Source of the DNA: Dyadobacter psychrotolerans
Lineage (GTDB): Bacteria; Bacteroidota; Bacteroidia; Cytophagales; Spirosomataceae
Assembly: GCF_004349265.1 (NCBI RefSeq)
Contig: NZ_SMFL01000004.1
Span: forward strand, 281,150 to 345,149
Length of the DNA: 64,000 nt
Reading direction: 5' to 3'
Below the pieces are notes generated by a model, which saw nothing but the letters and a program-made list of their open reading frames with translations, ran no database searches and was not told the DNA's origin. Shown piece by piece: positions 24,674 to 35,400 of the stretch. The first letter of the stretch is position 1. The number at the start of each line of letters is the position of its first letter. The position numbers were made by a program, and so were the translations under genes.

Positions 24674-25888
24674 ATGATCAGAAGTATTCTACGAATCTAT
24701 CGGATTTCATTTACGGGATTGAGCAGAGAAACATGGCTCCTGAGTGTGGTGATACTGATCAATCGATGCGGATACATGGCCATTCCGTTTATGAGTATGT
24801 ATATTACCCAAAGCCTTCACAGAAGCATCGCCGACGCGGGACTGATCATCACACTTTTTGGTGTCGGTTCTGTTCTGGGAGCGATGGCAGGCGGGTATCT
24901 GACTGATAAAATCGGGTTTCATCCTGTTCAGGTTGTCAGCTTAATTATCAGCGGTTTATTGTTTGTTTTATTTGGCCATGTAGATAACTTCAACGGACTC
25001 TGCTTTTTGACGGTTGTGCTCAGTTTTTTTGTCGAAGCATTCAAGCCCGCAAATAATTCTGCGATTGCGACTTATTCCTCCCGGGAGAATATGACCCGGT
25101 CGTATGCATTAAACCGGCTTGCAACCAACATTGGTTTTGGATTCGGAACTTCTGTGGGGGGCATATTGGCTGCAATCAACTATCACCTTTTGTTTTGGGT
25201 CGACGGGGTAGTTTATGTTGTGGCAGGAATTATGATCATTTTGCTGCTTCCTTCCGGTAAAAATCTTAAAAACAACGTTATCGAAAATGCTGAATTTGCT
25301 TCCGGGAAATCGCCGTGGAAGGATCCGTTTTTTGTGCGCTTTATTATCCTGGTAACCTTGTATATGTTTTCTTTTATTCTCATTTTCAGGATCGTACCAG
25401 TATATTGGAAGCAGGAACTTGGAATTGGGGAGGCAACTATCGGACTTTTACTTGGCATGAACGGGGTGATTATCGCTCTTTTTGAGATGGTTATGATCCA
25501 GAAACTGGGCAGTCGTAAACCTGATCATTACTATATTATTGCAGGTGTGCTGTTCACTGCCGCTTCTTTTCTCTGTCTGGTAATTCCGGCTATCGCACCG
25601 GTTGTCATTGGTGCATTTACTGTTTTTCTCTTTACCATTGGCGAGATGCTGACACTGCCCTATATGAACACGCTCGTGGTCAGTCGCTCTACTGAATCGA
25701 ACCGGGGTAAATACTCGGCCGCTTACTCTTTATCGTGGGCTGTGGCCCAGGTTATCGGGCCGGCCAGTGGTGGTTATGTAGCTGAAAACTTTGGCTATAA
25801 CGCGCTGTGGATAGTTTTGGTGGTTTTAAGTGTGTTTTGCGCCTTCGGTTTTAAATTTTTGTTTCAAAATAAAATGGCCTCTGGCTGA
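24674..25888 (+). CDS. MFS transporter
   Basis: The start at 24674 gives 404 residues with about 12 membrane segments; a start at 24575 would lie across the terminator hairpin and is rejected. The loop between helices 2 and 3 carries GGYLTDKIG, the MFS signature motif (GxLaDrxGrr-like). The type resembles MDR-like exporters of the DHA1 kind (FMSMYITQSL, VVLSFFVEAFKPANNSAIA, NRGKYSAAYSLSWAVAQVIGPASGG). The substrate is unknown. The upstream RNA structure suggests expression is set by attenuation. Confidence 0.88.
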   Translation: MIRSILRIYRISFTGLSRETWLLSVVILINRCGYMAIPFMSMYITQSLHRSIADAGLIITLFGVGSVLGAMAGGYLTDKIGFHPVQVVSLIISGLLFVLFGHVDNFNGLCFLTVVLSFFVEAFKPANNSAIATYSSRENMTRSYALNRLATNIGFGFGTSVGGILAAINYHLLFWVDGVVYVVAGIMIILLLPSGKNLKNNVIENAEFASGKSPWKDPFFVRFIILVTLYMFSFILIFRIVPVYWKQELGIGEATIGLLLGMNGVIIALFEMVMIQKLGSRKPDHYYIIAGVLFTAASFLCLVIPAIAPVVIGAFTVFLFTIGEMLTLPYMNTLVVSRSTESNRGKYSAAYSLSWAVAQVIGPASGGYVAENFGYNALWIVLVVLSVFCAFGFKFLFQNKMASG

Positions 25889-25912
25889 ATGAATCGGCGC
25901 AGAAGCCATTTT
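25871..25912. terminator. Bidirectional terminator overlapping the MFS stop codon
   Basis: Arms 25871-25883 and 25900-25912 pair over 13 bp with one mismatch, starting AAAATGGC and ending GCCATTTT. The transporter's TGA (25886-25888) lies in the loop. It serves both the MFS gene and the convergent esterase gene. Confidence 0.75.
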
Positions 25913-25915
25913 GTG

Positions 25916-26776
25916 CTATAATTGTCTTTTAAAAAAAGTCCAGGCTTCAGAGAAAAAGTCAATGTCTGTCTGAAACTCATGTTTTCCGTTATTTACTTTA
26001 AATAGTGTAACCTCCGGAGATTTTTTCTTTTGAAAAGTGAAGCTTTCCACGGTGATACTGTTGGTTGTATCCGGGTCTGGTAAAACTTTTCTGACCGGTA
26101 CACCGGAATAGCCACTCAATGCGGCCCAATAGCGAAATGACTCATCCGTCGACCGAACATTACCCAGCGTAAGTCCCGCTGATTTCATTTCACCGCCCGC
26201 ATAAGGATTTACAGGATCGGCAGTACCATTGATGATCAGCGTTGAGATTGCCACTTTGGATTCAGGGCAGTCCATATTTTCGGCAGTGGGCATATTGGCA
26301 ACCATGGCACATATTGCTCTGAATTTACTCGGCATGGTAATCCCCATACGATAGGCCATTTGCCCGCCACCGGAAAAACCGGAGGCAAAAACCTGTTTTT
26401 CGTTGATCTGGTATTTGGTTTTAAAGTAGCCGATCATGCCGGAAAAGAAAGCATCCTCATCGATATTTTCGAGATTGGCAGCAACGGTTGACGCCTTTCT
26501 GCACTCATTCCAATACGATTTATAACCTTTTGGATAAACCAGAATGAAGTTTTCCAATGCAGCTTTTTGTTCAAGTTTAACCGCATTTTTCATAAAGTTA
26601 AGCGGATCTCCTCCTGAACCGTGTATTGCAAAGACAAGACTTGCATTTTTAGTTTGGGTAGAAGGCGTATTAAAATAAAATACCCGGTAATGACCGTCAA
26701 TTAACAGCGAGTCACTAACCAGCTGTGCCTTTGCTGAAAAGCTAAAAAGGATAAAGAGGATGAGAATTTTGTACAT
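25916..26776 (-). CDS. Exported PHB depolymerase/feruloyl esterase-like alpha/beta hydrolase
   Basis: The start at 26776 gives 286 residues with a signal peptide (MYKILILFILFSFSAKAQ). VFAIHGSGGDP is the oxyanion strand-loop, GFSGGGQMAYRMG carries the nucleophile Ser135, and LIINGTADPVNPY and NGKHEF provide the Asp and His regions. The family (LpqC-like) includes polyhydroxybutyrate depolymerases and feruloyl or acetylxylan esterases. With carbohydrate genes nearby a polysaccharide esterase is at least as likely as PHB depolymerase. Confidence 0.85.
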   Translation of the reverse strand: MYKILILFILFSFSAKAQLVSDSLLIDGHYRVFYFNTPSTQTKNASLVFAIHGSGGDPLNFMKNAVKLEQKAALENFILVYPKGYKSYWNECRKASTVAANLENIDEDAFFSGMIGYFKTKYQINEKQVFASGFSGGGQMAYRMGITMPSKFRAICAMVANMPTAENMDCPESKVAISTLIINGTADPVNPYAGGEMKSAGLTLGNVRSTDESFRYWAALSGYSGVPVRKVLPDPDTTNSITVESFTFQKKKSPEVTLFKVNNGKHEFQTDIDFFSEAWTFFKRQL

Positions 26777-27049
26777 GGCTGAGAAGTTTGAAGCAGTATG
26801 CATTTAAAATGGTATGCAAAATAAGTTATTCTGCGCTGATTTATACCTGTGTAAAATTTGATGAAAATGAGCTATAAACATCAACAGATTATGTGTTTTG
26901 AACCTGAATCTGAATTCGTAATTGATAAACAAGACGTTAGAAATATTAGCGATTAAATAATTTGATCTGACAGCGTTAAAAGAATGCATCACTGATAAAA
27001 TAATTCCTTTAAACGGTGTATTTTTACATATTGACAACCTTATGACTTC

Positions 27050-28876
27050 ATGCTCCTCAGATACTTATACTCAATTTTGCTCTTTGTTGTCGCTATCTTT
27101 TTTTTAAGCTCGTGTGAAAAACAAAAGCAGCTGGCCGAATCCGGGGACAAAGCTGTGGAAGAAGAACTCGCATCACTATATAAAAAAGCGGAAGATTACG
27201 GAAATTCAAGTCCTGATTCATTGATTGCAATCGGCAATAGGGTACTTGCGACAGGAAACAGACTTAACAATCACACTGCGATTGTGCGGGGGGAGAAATT
27301 CATAGCGCGCGCCTACTGGAACATGGCCAATCATACAGAGGGTATGAAGCATGCGGTTACCGCTTTGCGCGATGCGGAAAAATGGGGGATCTTATCAGAA
27401 ATTCCCAATATTTATGGTATTATCGGAAACATGCATAAGGAAAAGCAAAACTATGACATGGCTCTCGATGCAGCCGATAAGGGAATGAACATAGCAAAAA
27501 CCCTAAAAGATACCTCATCGATCATTTTTATGATTCGGCTTAAAGCGATGTTTACGCAAGGGCTGGGTGCAAATACCAAAGACACGGCAATGATACACCG
27601 GTCATTGAATATGCACCTGGATGGATTAAAAATCGCCGAAATGGTACCGTCTCTTGAAAGAGCACGTATTCCTTATTACAACAATATTGCTCAGGTTTAC
27701 GTAAAAAGAAACCAATTGGACAGCGCTGAATATTATGTAACAAAGGCGATAACATTGGCTAAAAAGTACGATCAGCAAAGCTCGCTGACTTACAGCTACA
27801 CCTGGCTTTCACAGATTTTGAACCGAAGAGGTGAGCAGGCCCTGAGCCTTGACTATCTTCAAAAAGCCCTTTTGATTTCTCAGCAAATCCAACAGCCCCA
27901 TCGTCAGATGGAGCTTTATGATTATCTGATGGAAGGTTACAGAAGCGCAGGTAAGTACAAGGAAGCTTTGGGGGCGTATACCAGATATAGTGATATACGC
28001 GATTCCTTACAAATACTTCAAAACGTAAGACAAGTGGGTGAGCTGCAGGTTCAATACGAGGCAGGTAAAAAAGACCGGCAGATCAGCGCCCTGGGAGAGG
28101 TTAATGAGCTGCGTTCCAAGCAGACGGCAGGAGCTCTGGCAGTGCTTGTTCTGGTTCTTGGTTTATCGGCAGTCATGTTCAGCCAGTATCGGGTGATCAG
28201 GCGTAACAATGTTGAATTGGCCGAGAACAACCGAAAAATCAGTGAACAATCTGCAAAAATGCAGCTATTGATGAAAGAGCTGCATCACCGGGTAAAGAAC
28301 AATCTTCAGATTGTTTCGAATTTATTAAGTCTGCAAGGAAACAGGCTTACCGATGACGATGCAAAAAGAATTATTAAGGCCGGTCAACAGCGTATTGAAA
28401 CGATGTCAATTATTCACAGAAGTCTTTACAGCCAGGAAACTGTGAATATGGTAAACATGCGCGATTATATTAATGATCTTCTTGACAGCATCATGCAAAG
28501 TTTTGGAATCGACGAGCATGATACAGATCTGTTTATCATGGTTGGGGTAGAAGAGCTCGAAGTGGACATCGCCATGCCGTTGGGACTTATTATCAATGAA
28601 TGGATTACAAATTCATTCAAACACGCATTTCATGATGTAAAGAGGCCCTCCATTACATTAAATCTTGTTGAAATCAGAAATCAAATGCAGCTGGAAATTA
28701 AGGACAATGGTCCCGGCTTTGATGTGAGAACCTGGGAGCAGGCAAACCGTTCATTTGGTGTTCGTCTGATCAAAGTGTTATCCAAGCAGCTGGAAGGCCA
28801 ATGCCGGGTTATTCAGGGCTCAGGTGCATTTTTTCAATTGGAAATTCCATTAAACTCGCCGCGCAGAGCGGCGTAA
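27050..28876 (+). CDS. TPR sensor histidine kinase (HisKA_2 type), lipoprotein-like N-terminus
   Basis: The 608-residue protein starts with a hydrophobic signal and FLSSCEKQ, a possible lipobox. TPR-like repeats cover about residues 35-330, a membrane helix lies near 363-382, then a short coiled coil and the HisKA_2 domain with KELHHRVKNNLQIVSNLLSLQ (His412/413). The ATPase domain shows NEWITNSFKHAF and DNGPGFD. Such kinases with periplasmic TPRs are typical of Bacteroidota. The receiver protein gene follows 59 bp downstream and is its likely partner. Confidence 0.92.
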   Translation: MLLRYLYSILLFVVAIFFLSSCEKQKQLAESGDKAVEEELASLYKKAEDYGNSSPDSLIAIGNRVLATGNRLNNHTAIVRGEKFIARAYWNMANHTEGMKHAVTALRDAEKWGILSEIPNIYGIIGNMHKEKQNYDMALDAADKGMNIAKTLKDTSSIIFMIRLKAMFTQGLGANTKDTAMIHRSLNMHLDGLKIAEMVPSLERARIPYYNNIAQVYVKRNQLDSAEYYVTKAITLAKKYDQQSSLTYSYTWLSQILNRRGEQALSLDYLQKALLISQQIQQPHRQMELYDYLMEGYRSAGKYKEALGAYTRYSDIRDSLQILQNVRQVGELQVQYEAGKKDRQISALGEVNELRSKQTAGALAVLVLVLGLSAVMFSQYRVIRRNNVELAENNRKISEQSAKMQLLMKELHHRVKNNLQIVSNLLSLQGNRLTDDDAKRIIKAGQQRIETMSIIHRSLYSQETVNMVNMRDYINDLLDSIMQSFGIDEHDTDLFIMVGVEELEVDIAMPLGLIINEWITNSFKHAFHDVKRPSITLNLVEIRNQMQLEIKDNGPGFDVRTWEQANRSFGVRLIKVLSKQLEGQCRVIQGSGAFFQLEIPLNSPRRAA

Positions 28877-28935
28877 TGAGTAATTTGTGGATCATAGTTA
28901 CCGTAAGCGATTGTTAAATATCAACGTTTGTTAAA

Positions 28936-29346
28936 TTGAGAATACTAATTGTAGAAGACGAGGGAATCCAGGCGATGGCTTTGGAGGATACACTTGAAAG
29001 AAACGGATACACGGTTGCCGGCGTTTCTGATCATGGAATGGAAGCTGTGGAAATGATCCGTAACGATCGGATCGATCTGGTTATACTCGATGTAAATATC
29101 AAGGGAAAATGGGATGGCATTGAAACAGCCCGTCAAATACAGGCAGTCAAGAAAATTCCTTTTATATATCTGACAGCCTATATGGATGACGTAACACACC
29201 AGCGCGCAGACGATACCAATCCTGAGGCGTATTTAAACAAACCTTATCAGGAGGCAAAATTGCTGGCGGCGGTCGAAAAGGCACTAACTTCTCCTGCTTA
29301 TTGCACAGATGACAATGGGGTGAAAATCCTGGCGCTTTACCGGTGA
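28936..29346 (+). CDS. Single-domain response regulator (TTG start)
   Basis: The 136-residue protein is one receiver domain: the acidic pocket VEDEG, phospho-acceptor Asp52 in VILDVNIKG, the conserved Thr in YLTAY, and NKPYQE with the Lys. No output domain is present. The frame begins at a TTG codon because MRILIVEDE is the natural N-terminus and no ATG is placed there. It sits directly after the HisKA_2 kinase and should receive its phosphate. The output is likely made by protein interaction. Confidence 0.93.
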   Translation: MRILIVEDEGIQAMALEDTLERNGYTVAGVSDHGMEAVEMIRNDRIDLVILDVNIKGKWDGIETARQIQAVKKIPFIYLTAYMDDVTHQRADDTNPEAYLNKPYQEAKLLAAVEKALTSPAYCTDDNGVKILALYR

Positions 29347-29362
29347 TCTGGATTCGGTATCC

Positions 29363-29407
29363 AAAACAAAAGCCGGGTTGGCGAGATGTCAAACCGGCTT
29401 TTGTTTT
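29363..29407. terminator. Bidirectional terminator between the response regulator and pectate lyase genes
   Basis: AAAACAAAAGCCGG (29363-29376) pairs perfectly with CCGGCTTTTGTTTT (29394-29407). It overlaps the last codon positions of the convergent pectate lyase gene. Confidence 0.85.
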
Positions 29408-30659
29408 ATTTTTTTGTCATGTATTTCAGATCCCAGTCCTTTTCCACAAACTTCTTATTGGTAGGACGGGAGGCAGGGTAACCACCCACCTGGGTTTCTG
29501 AGTCGATCACTTTGCCGGAATTAGAAAGCATCTCTGAAATGAATCTCTTGTCGTGCTCGTCTCTGTCCCAGGGTCTGGCACCGGCGTTTTTAACAATGGA
29601 TTTTTTAACTTCCGATGCCTTTATCGGTTTAATCCCGGCAAACCAAACCGGCTTTTCGTTCCGGATTTTTAAAGTGTCTCCAAAGAAAAGCCGGGCCTGC
29701 AATCCTAACTTATTTTTGGCAATATTATCTTCCATGTAAATCTCGCAGGGGCCATTCCCGGCGTACATCATTGGCATATCAGAGGAGCTCGGCCCATGCT
29801 GCATGACATTTCCGACAATAGTGACCTGACCGGTCTGGTGGGGATAGCCTTGCCATTCTTCATCCACCAAGCCATACCGGATTGCATTTCTGCCCGGGTT
29901 TTGGATGTAATTGTTGACATAAATTCCTCTTGCGCCGCCTTTGAAAAGCGCATTGCGGTCACGGTTGCTTGCATATAAATTCCCAACGATGGCAATGTCC
30001 GTTGCATTATCATGAATCAGGGTTCCTTTGGAGTGTTCTCCCTTTGGATGGGTAGAATTGCTTAAACCTTCGGCTATGATGTTGTTGCTCATCGTGATGC
30101 TATGAGACGTATTCTTCCTCCATTCATCAACGTTTTCACCTTTAAAACGAGGGCCTGAGGCAGAGCAGTTTTCGTCTACACCCCAGCTGAAAGAGCAATG
30201 ATCAATAACTACATTATAAGCACTGATCGCTGCCATCGCATCAGGTTCCCAACCTTTAACATGCCTGGAGGCGCCTTGTCTGAGCCGGATGTGCTGAACG
30301 ATTACATCATGGGTCTGAATGTTTATTCCACCATCAATAAATGTGATTCCAGGTGAGGGGGCAGTTTGACCGGCAATGGTCAGAAACGGGCTGCGGATAG
30401 TAATAATCTGCCCTTTCAGGTCAACTATCCCGCCAACTTCAAAAACCACAATTCTCGGTTCTGTGCTGGTTACTGCCTCCAGAAAAGAACCTGGTCCTTG
30501 TCCGTTAAGACTTGTCACTCTAATGATTTTTCCCCCTCTGCCGCCTGGCGTAGCAGATGCCCAGCCCAGCGCACCCGGAAAAGCTATATCCTGCGCAAGG
30601 GCACCAAAGGCCCATAAGAAAAATAGCAGAAAAATATAGGTCTGATTTGATTTTTTCAT
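29406..30659 (-). CDS. Pectate lyase (PL1-like), exported
   Basis: The 417-residue protein has a signal peptide (about 1-22, ending GALAQ) and a right-handed beta-helix. GALGWASATPGGRGGKIIRVTSLNGQGPGSF opens it, FEVGGIVDL and LTIAGQTAPSPGI follow, and VVIDHCSFSWGVDENC is the region of calcium-binding and catalytic residues of the PL1 family. It cuts de-esterified pectin by beta-elimination. It is the last gene of a minus-strand locus with SusD, SusC, FecR and a sigma factor, which makes pectic polysaccharide the likely substrate of the whole locus. Confidence 0.9.
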   Translation of the reverse strand: MKKSNQTYIFLLFFLWAFGALAQDIAFPGALGWASATPGGRGGKIIRVTSLNGQGPGSFLEAVTSTEPRIVVFEVGGIVDLKGQIITIRSPFLTIAGQTAPSPGITFIDGGINIQTHDVIVQHIRLRQGASRHVKGWEPDAMAAISAYNVVIDHCSFSWGVDENCSASGPRFKGENVDEWRKNTSHSITMSNNIIAEGLSNSTHPKGEHSKGTLIHDNATDIAIVGNLYASNRDRNALFKGGARGIYVNNYIQNPGRNAIRYGLVDEEWQGYPHQTGQVTIVGNVMQHGPSSSDMPMMYAGNGPCEIYMEDNIAKNKLGLQARLFFGDTLKIRNEKPVWFAGIKPIKASEVKKSIVKNAGARPWDRDEHDKRFISEMLSNSGKVIDSETQVGGYPASRPTNKKFVEKDWDLKYMTKK

Positions 30660-30675
30660 GCAGATATATTAGAGT

Positions 30676-32460
30676 TTAGTAACCAAAATTCTGTTTTAGC
30701 TTTGGGTTTGAATTAATGGCGGCCTGAGGGAAGGGCATGAGCTCTTTTTGATTTGGCTCAAACAGTTCTGCCACATTGGTAATGTAAGCAGGCGTAATGT
30801 TAATGACCCAGTTCGCACGCGCATAACCGGTGGGTGTGGAGCCTGGCGCAGGTTTATAAAACGAGCTATAATATATAAGCGTAGTGGATGAAGATTTATA
30901 GTAAACATACTGCGGTAGTTTATCGTAAGGTGCCACCTTATCCTTCATCCTGGTCAGATTTGCTCTCGCTTCTTTTATTTTTGTTTCCAAAAGATTCCAT
31001 CGCAGCAAATCATATTTGCGTATGCCTTCTCCGCCAAATTCGAAGGAACGTTCATTTACAATGGCGTTAAAAAAGCCTTCTTTGCCAGCCGGGGTTGTTC
31101 CGATCGCTTTCAGGTTTCCGGCAAACGCCCTTTTTCTGACCGTTTCAAAAGCAGTTATGGCCGCCGCACTCGGCCCGTTGTTTATTTCATTGTCAGCCTC
31201 TGCAAACATCAGCAGTACGTCAGAGTATCTGATCAGCGGCCAGTTAACACCGTGATATAATGTATTTGCCTCGAGGGGAACCGAGGGGTTTGAGATCCAG
31301 TCCCGTCGAAATTTTCCCGAATTAATACCGCTTATCGCTGCACCAATCTTGAAATTGCTGATATTGGTCGTGTAAGGGGCAGCGGTAACATCTCTTCTGG
31401 TATCCAGAGAGTCAAATGCATAAAAGTAGGTGGGGGTAAGCAGACAGTTTCCTCCTCCTGTGGATGCGCCTGTACGCGGGCCATCAATGTTTCCTGCCCG
31501 GCCATCTGCGATTCCTGTGCCTCCGGCAAGAGCAACTTCAAAAACAACTTCTCCATTTGGTTCCAGAACGTGTGCATCAAAGTTATCTTTGAATAAAGCC
31601 AGAAAACTTGGATTAAGCGCATGTTTGCTTGATTCAATGATTTCTTTACATTCGTCACGGGCGATCTGATAATAGGTCAGATAGTCGACCCGGCGTTCCA
31701 TCAGGTTGGATTCTGTTCGTAAAGAATAACCTCCGCGGAAAAGAGCGATTTTGGCCCTCAAAGCTTTGACTGCACCTTTTGTAATGCGTTCGTCGTTGGC
31801 AATGCCACCCTCATTTCGCCATGGAACCAGCGTTGCAGCCAGTTTGAGATCTTCGAGAACATGATCATAAATTACATCTCTGTCTGTCTTTTCCAGAAAT
31901 AAATCGGTTAGCACGTAGGAGGGTTCAAACTGCGCCGGAACGTCCCCCCAGTTCCTGATCAGTTCAAGATAAAACTGGGCGCGAAGTGTCAAAACTTCAC
32001 CATATAGTCTTTGCAGCTGCCTCTTTTCGTTTTCAGTTCCGTTTTCGTATAAAGCCATTTCCGGAATATTTTTAATGCAGATATTTGCACGCTCCACGCC
32101 GGAATACAGCTGACTGAATGGAGCTTCAAGCTGCGTATTTCCCGGAGAAGTATTGTATCTCGCCATCGATCTGCTTCCATTGTCGCCTCCTCCCGGAGCC
32201 GAGTTGTTACCTCCCAGCATTTCATCTGTATCGAGTGGATAAAAGAAATTCAGCCGGCCGCCATAACCCTGATCGCCGGTAAGCGCATTGTAAACGCCTA
32301 GCACCGCGCTGGTTGTGTTTGCGACATTGTCAAAAACATATTTTTCGTCGTATGATGACTTTGGTTCTACTTTAAGATAATCGCTGCATGCACTCAACAG
32401 ATAACCTGTCGCTGTAGTAAGCATTAAAAAACAGGCATGATAAAAATATTTGATTTTCAT
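30676..32460 (-). CDS. SusD/RagB-family nutrient-binding lipoprotein
   Basis: The 594-residue protein starts with a lipoprotein signal (TATGYLLSACSDYLKVEPKSS; Cys25 is the likely lipid site). The N-terminal TPR-like part (about 80-230) carries GVERANICIKNIPEM, and the C-terminal SusD part contains RYSDVLLMFAEADNE, NERSFEFGGEGIRKYDLLRW and the PFPQAAINSNPKLKQNFGY end, all family hallmarks. It sits on the outer-membrane surface as the lid of the SusC channel. The gene follows susC by 13 bp. Confidence 0.97.
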   Translation of the reverse strand: MKIKYFYHACFLMLTTATGYLLSACSDYLKVEPKSSYDEKYVFDNVANTTSAVLGVYNALTGDQGYGGRLNFFYPLDTDEMLGGNNSAPGGGDNGSRSMARYNTSPGNTQLEAPFSQLYSGVERANICIKNIPEMALYENGTENEKRQLQRLYGEVLTLRAQFYLELIRNWGDVPAQFEPSYVLTDLFLEKTDRDVIYDHVLEDLKLAATLVPWRNEGGIANDERITKGAVKALRAKIALFRGGYSLRTESNLMERRVDYLTYYQIARDECKEIIESSKHALNPSFLALFKDNFDAHVLEPNGEVVFEVALAGGTGIADGRAGNIDGPRTGASTGGGNCLLTPTYFYAFDSLDTRRDVTAAPYTTNISNFKIGAAISGINSGKFRRDWISNPSVPLEANTLYHGVNWPLIRYSDVLLMFAEADNEINNGPSAAAITAFETVRKRAFAGNLKAIGTTPAGKEGFFNAIVNERSFEFGGEGIRKYDLLRWNLLETKIKEARANLTRMKDKVAPYDKLPQYVYYKSSSTTLIYYSSFYKPAPGSTPTGYARANWVINITPAYITNVAELFEPNQKELMPFPQAAINSNPKLKQNFGY

Positions 32461-32473
32461 TTTAAGGTTGGGT

Positions 32474-35400
32474 TTAGAATGTAAGATTTAATCCTGCTAT
32501 AAAAGCTTTACTGCGTGGATAGGCAGAATAATCCACGCCGGGTGTAACAGGGTTGGAGGAGCGTACACTTACTTCCGGGTCATAACCTGTGTAGCGGGTT
32601 AAAATCGCCAGATTATTTCCGGTCACATAAAATCTCAGATTACTGATTTTGATTTTTTTTAGCAGAGGTGAGGGCAGGCTATAACCTAACGTTACATTGC
32701 TTAACCTCAGGAATGATCCGTCTTCAATAGCCCAGGAGTGCAAAGTAAAACTTCCGTTGGAACGCAGAGGCTGCCATATTCTGGCATTTTTGTTTAATTC
32801 AGCCAGTACAGCCGGTGCTTCTCCCTGCACCACCTGTACGCCGCTCACCGTAGCGGTTCTCTGCACGATCACTCCGTTGGCATCCACAGTTCGCCAGCGG
32901 TCGTTCATGGTGGCGAGCATGTTGGCACTTGTGTTATAAGCATTGGTAAATTCAATTTTGTTGGCGTTCATAATGTCATTGCCGATCACAAAGTTGAGAA
33001 ATACACTTAAATCGAAATTCTTGTAACGAAACTGTTGATTCAGTCCGCCGATCAGTTTGGGAGTGGGGTTCCCAATAATTTTCCGGTCGTTGTCTGCATC
33101 GATTTTACCATCTCCGTTTAAATCTTTAAGTTTCAGTGAACCCGGCTGGGCTAACCCCAGAATCGTGTTTCCATTTGTGACCCCGTCTTTCAATGTATAA
33201 ATCTTCGTAGAAGCATCATAGCTGAAATCATCCAGACCATACATGCCTTCTGTCACAAAACCATACATCGTGCCAACAGGCTGGCCTTCCTGTACAATAA
33301 AATCGGCGAGCTGTCCTGATATGCCCCAGTTGGATCCCTGATAATAAAAGTTTTGATAATTGGAAAGTTTAACGATTTTGTTCCGGTTGGAAGATGCATT
33401 GAAATTAGCAGTCCAGGTAAAGTTTTTTGTGGCCAGAATGTTGCCGGTTGCCTGTAATTCAATACCTCTGTTTCGTGTTGCGCCCACATTTTGTAGCTGC
33501 GTTTTGTATCCCGAACTGCTTGGGATGGGCACATTCAGCAAAAGATCGTCGGTGTCGTTTTGGTAAGCGTCCAGTGAAACCTGTAATTTGTTATGCCATA
33601 GCCCAAGGTCAAGGCCAATATTTTTGGAGCTTGTTTTTTCCCATTTCAAATTCAGGTTCGCAAGTGTATTAACCTTATAGCCGGGAGTCAACGTCTCACC
33701 GGCACCGTAAGGCGAGGCATTTGCTGAAAACAATGTCAAATACAGAAAATCGCCGATGCGGTTGTTACCAGCGATTCCATAGCTCATGCGCAGCTTCATG
33801 TCTGTTAGAAAATTGCCTTTTGGCATAAAAGCCTCTTCCGAAATTCTCCACGCCAGCGAGCCGGAAGGGAAATATCCCCAACGCTGTCCTTCTGCAAATT
33901 TGGTAGAGCCATCGGCGCGAACCGTAAAGGTGGCCAGATACTTATCGTTGAATGAATAATTGGCCCGCGAGAAAAATGACAAAATTCTGCTTTCTACTTC
34001 ATTTGATGACGGGTATAGTGGAAGCGAAGCTCCCAGACTTAATTGTGCCAAAGCTTTCTCAGCAGTAATGCCAATTGGAAAATTTCTCACGATATTTTCC
34101 AAAGACTGTACATTGATCTGGTAAATTTCCTGTCCGATCAATGCGTCAAAATGATGTTTTGCGCCCTTGATGCTTTTAGCAGCGTTATTAAAAGCAAGAA
34201 CATTGGATACATTGATTGTGCTCTGCTTGTTGGTTTGCAACGTAACTACGGGCTCACCGCCATAGGTGTAGAAGCCCTTTGGTGTGCGGTAATCATCAAA
34301 CATTTTAATTTCACCGGAATTTCTGTTTATTCCAAAATTCGACCGGAAAGACAACCCTTTTGTGAAATTGTAGTTCACAGAGCCGTTCAGATTAAGCGTG
34401 TTGGAATAGTTCTTCTTATATTCCATTTCATTGAGCAAAATAGGATTGATCAACGTAAGGCCGTTTCCGCCTGATGCTGTTTCATTAAAGTATTCTTCAT
34501 CAAACTGATCAATTCTAACGTCTTCATTTTGAATAAAAGGAATGTATTTAATGGTCTGTCTTAATCTTGAAATACTTCCTCCCGACGCGCTGGTTCCGCT
34601 GCCGGTTGTTACCTGATCGGCATAACGAACATTAAAGCCGACTTTTAGTTTACTGGTCACCTTATGATCAAAGCGGAAATTGACAAGATTTCTTTCGAAT
34701 TTCGAGATCAGCATCACACCGTTTTCGGTATTTTTTGTGACACTTAAATTGTAGGTTGTTGTCTTACTTCCTCCGTTTACACTAATATTATGTGTTTGTG
34801 AGAAGGCGTTTCTTCCAAAAACTTTGTCCTGCCAGTCAATGGCCGGCGTGTTCTGAAAACGCGAAAGTGTATCCCAGGTAGATCCGTAACGACCTTTAAA
34901 AGCATCATTGTTTCCTGTCCTTTCATATTGGTAGACTATAAAATCATAAGGAGACATCAGATCAAGCTTTTTGGAAATTTTACGAAAACCGGCAAAGCCG
35001 TTGTAATTGACGGTCGTTTTCATTTCCCTGCCACCTTTGGTTGTCACGATCACAACCCCGTTGGCTCCACGGGCTCCGTAAATTGCTGTGGCAGAGGCGT
35101 CTTTAAGTACGTCAATGGATTCTACATCCTGTGGCGAGAGACTGGCAAGGCCATTTTCAACCTGTACGCCATCAATCACGTAAAGCGGTGAGTTGTCCTG
35201 CGTTATAGATCCGCCGCCGCGTATCCGGATCTGAACATCAGCACCGGGTGTGCCTTCCGTAGTTGTAACCTGCACGCCTGCCAGCCGCCCGGTCAGTGCC
35301 TCAGATGCGGAGTTTAGCGGTACATCTTTGAGCTGTTTAGCACCGACAGATGAAACCGCTCCTGTTAGATCACGTTTGTTAACGGTTCCATAGCCGACTA

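Noticed and set aside
34043..34474. Plus-strand 143-codon frame inside the SusC gene
   Set aside because: It is opposite a full-length TonB-dependent transporter whose motifs are intact; no independent support.
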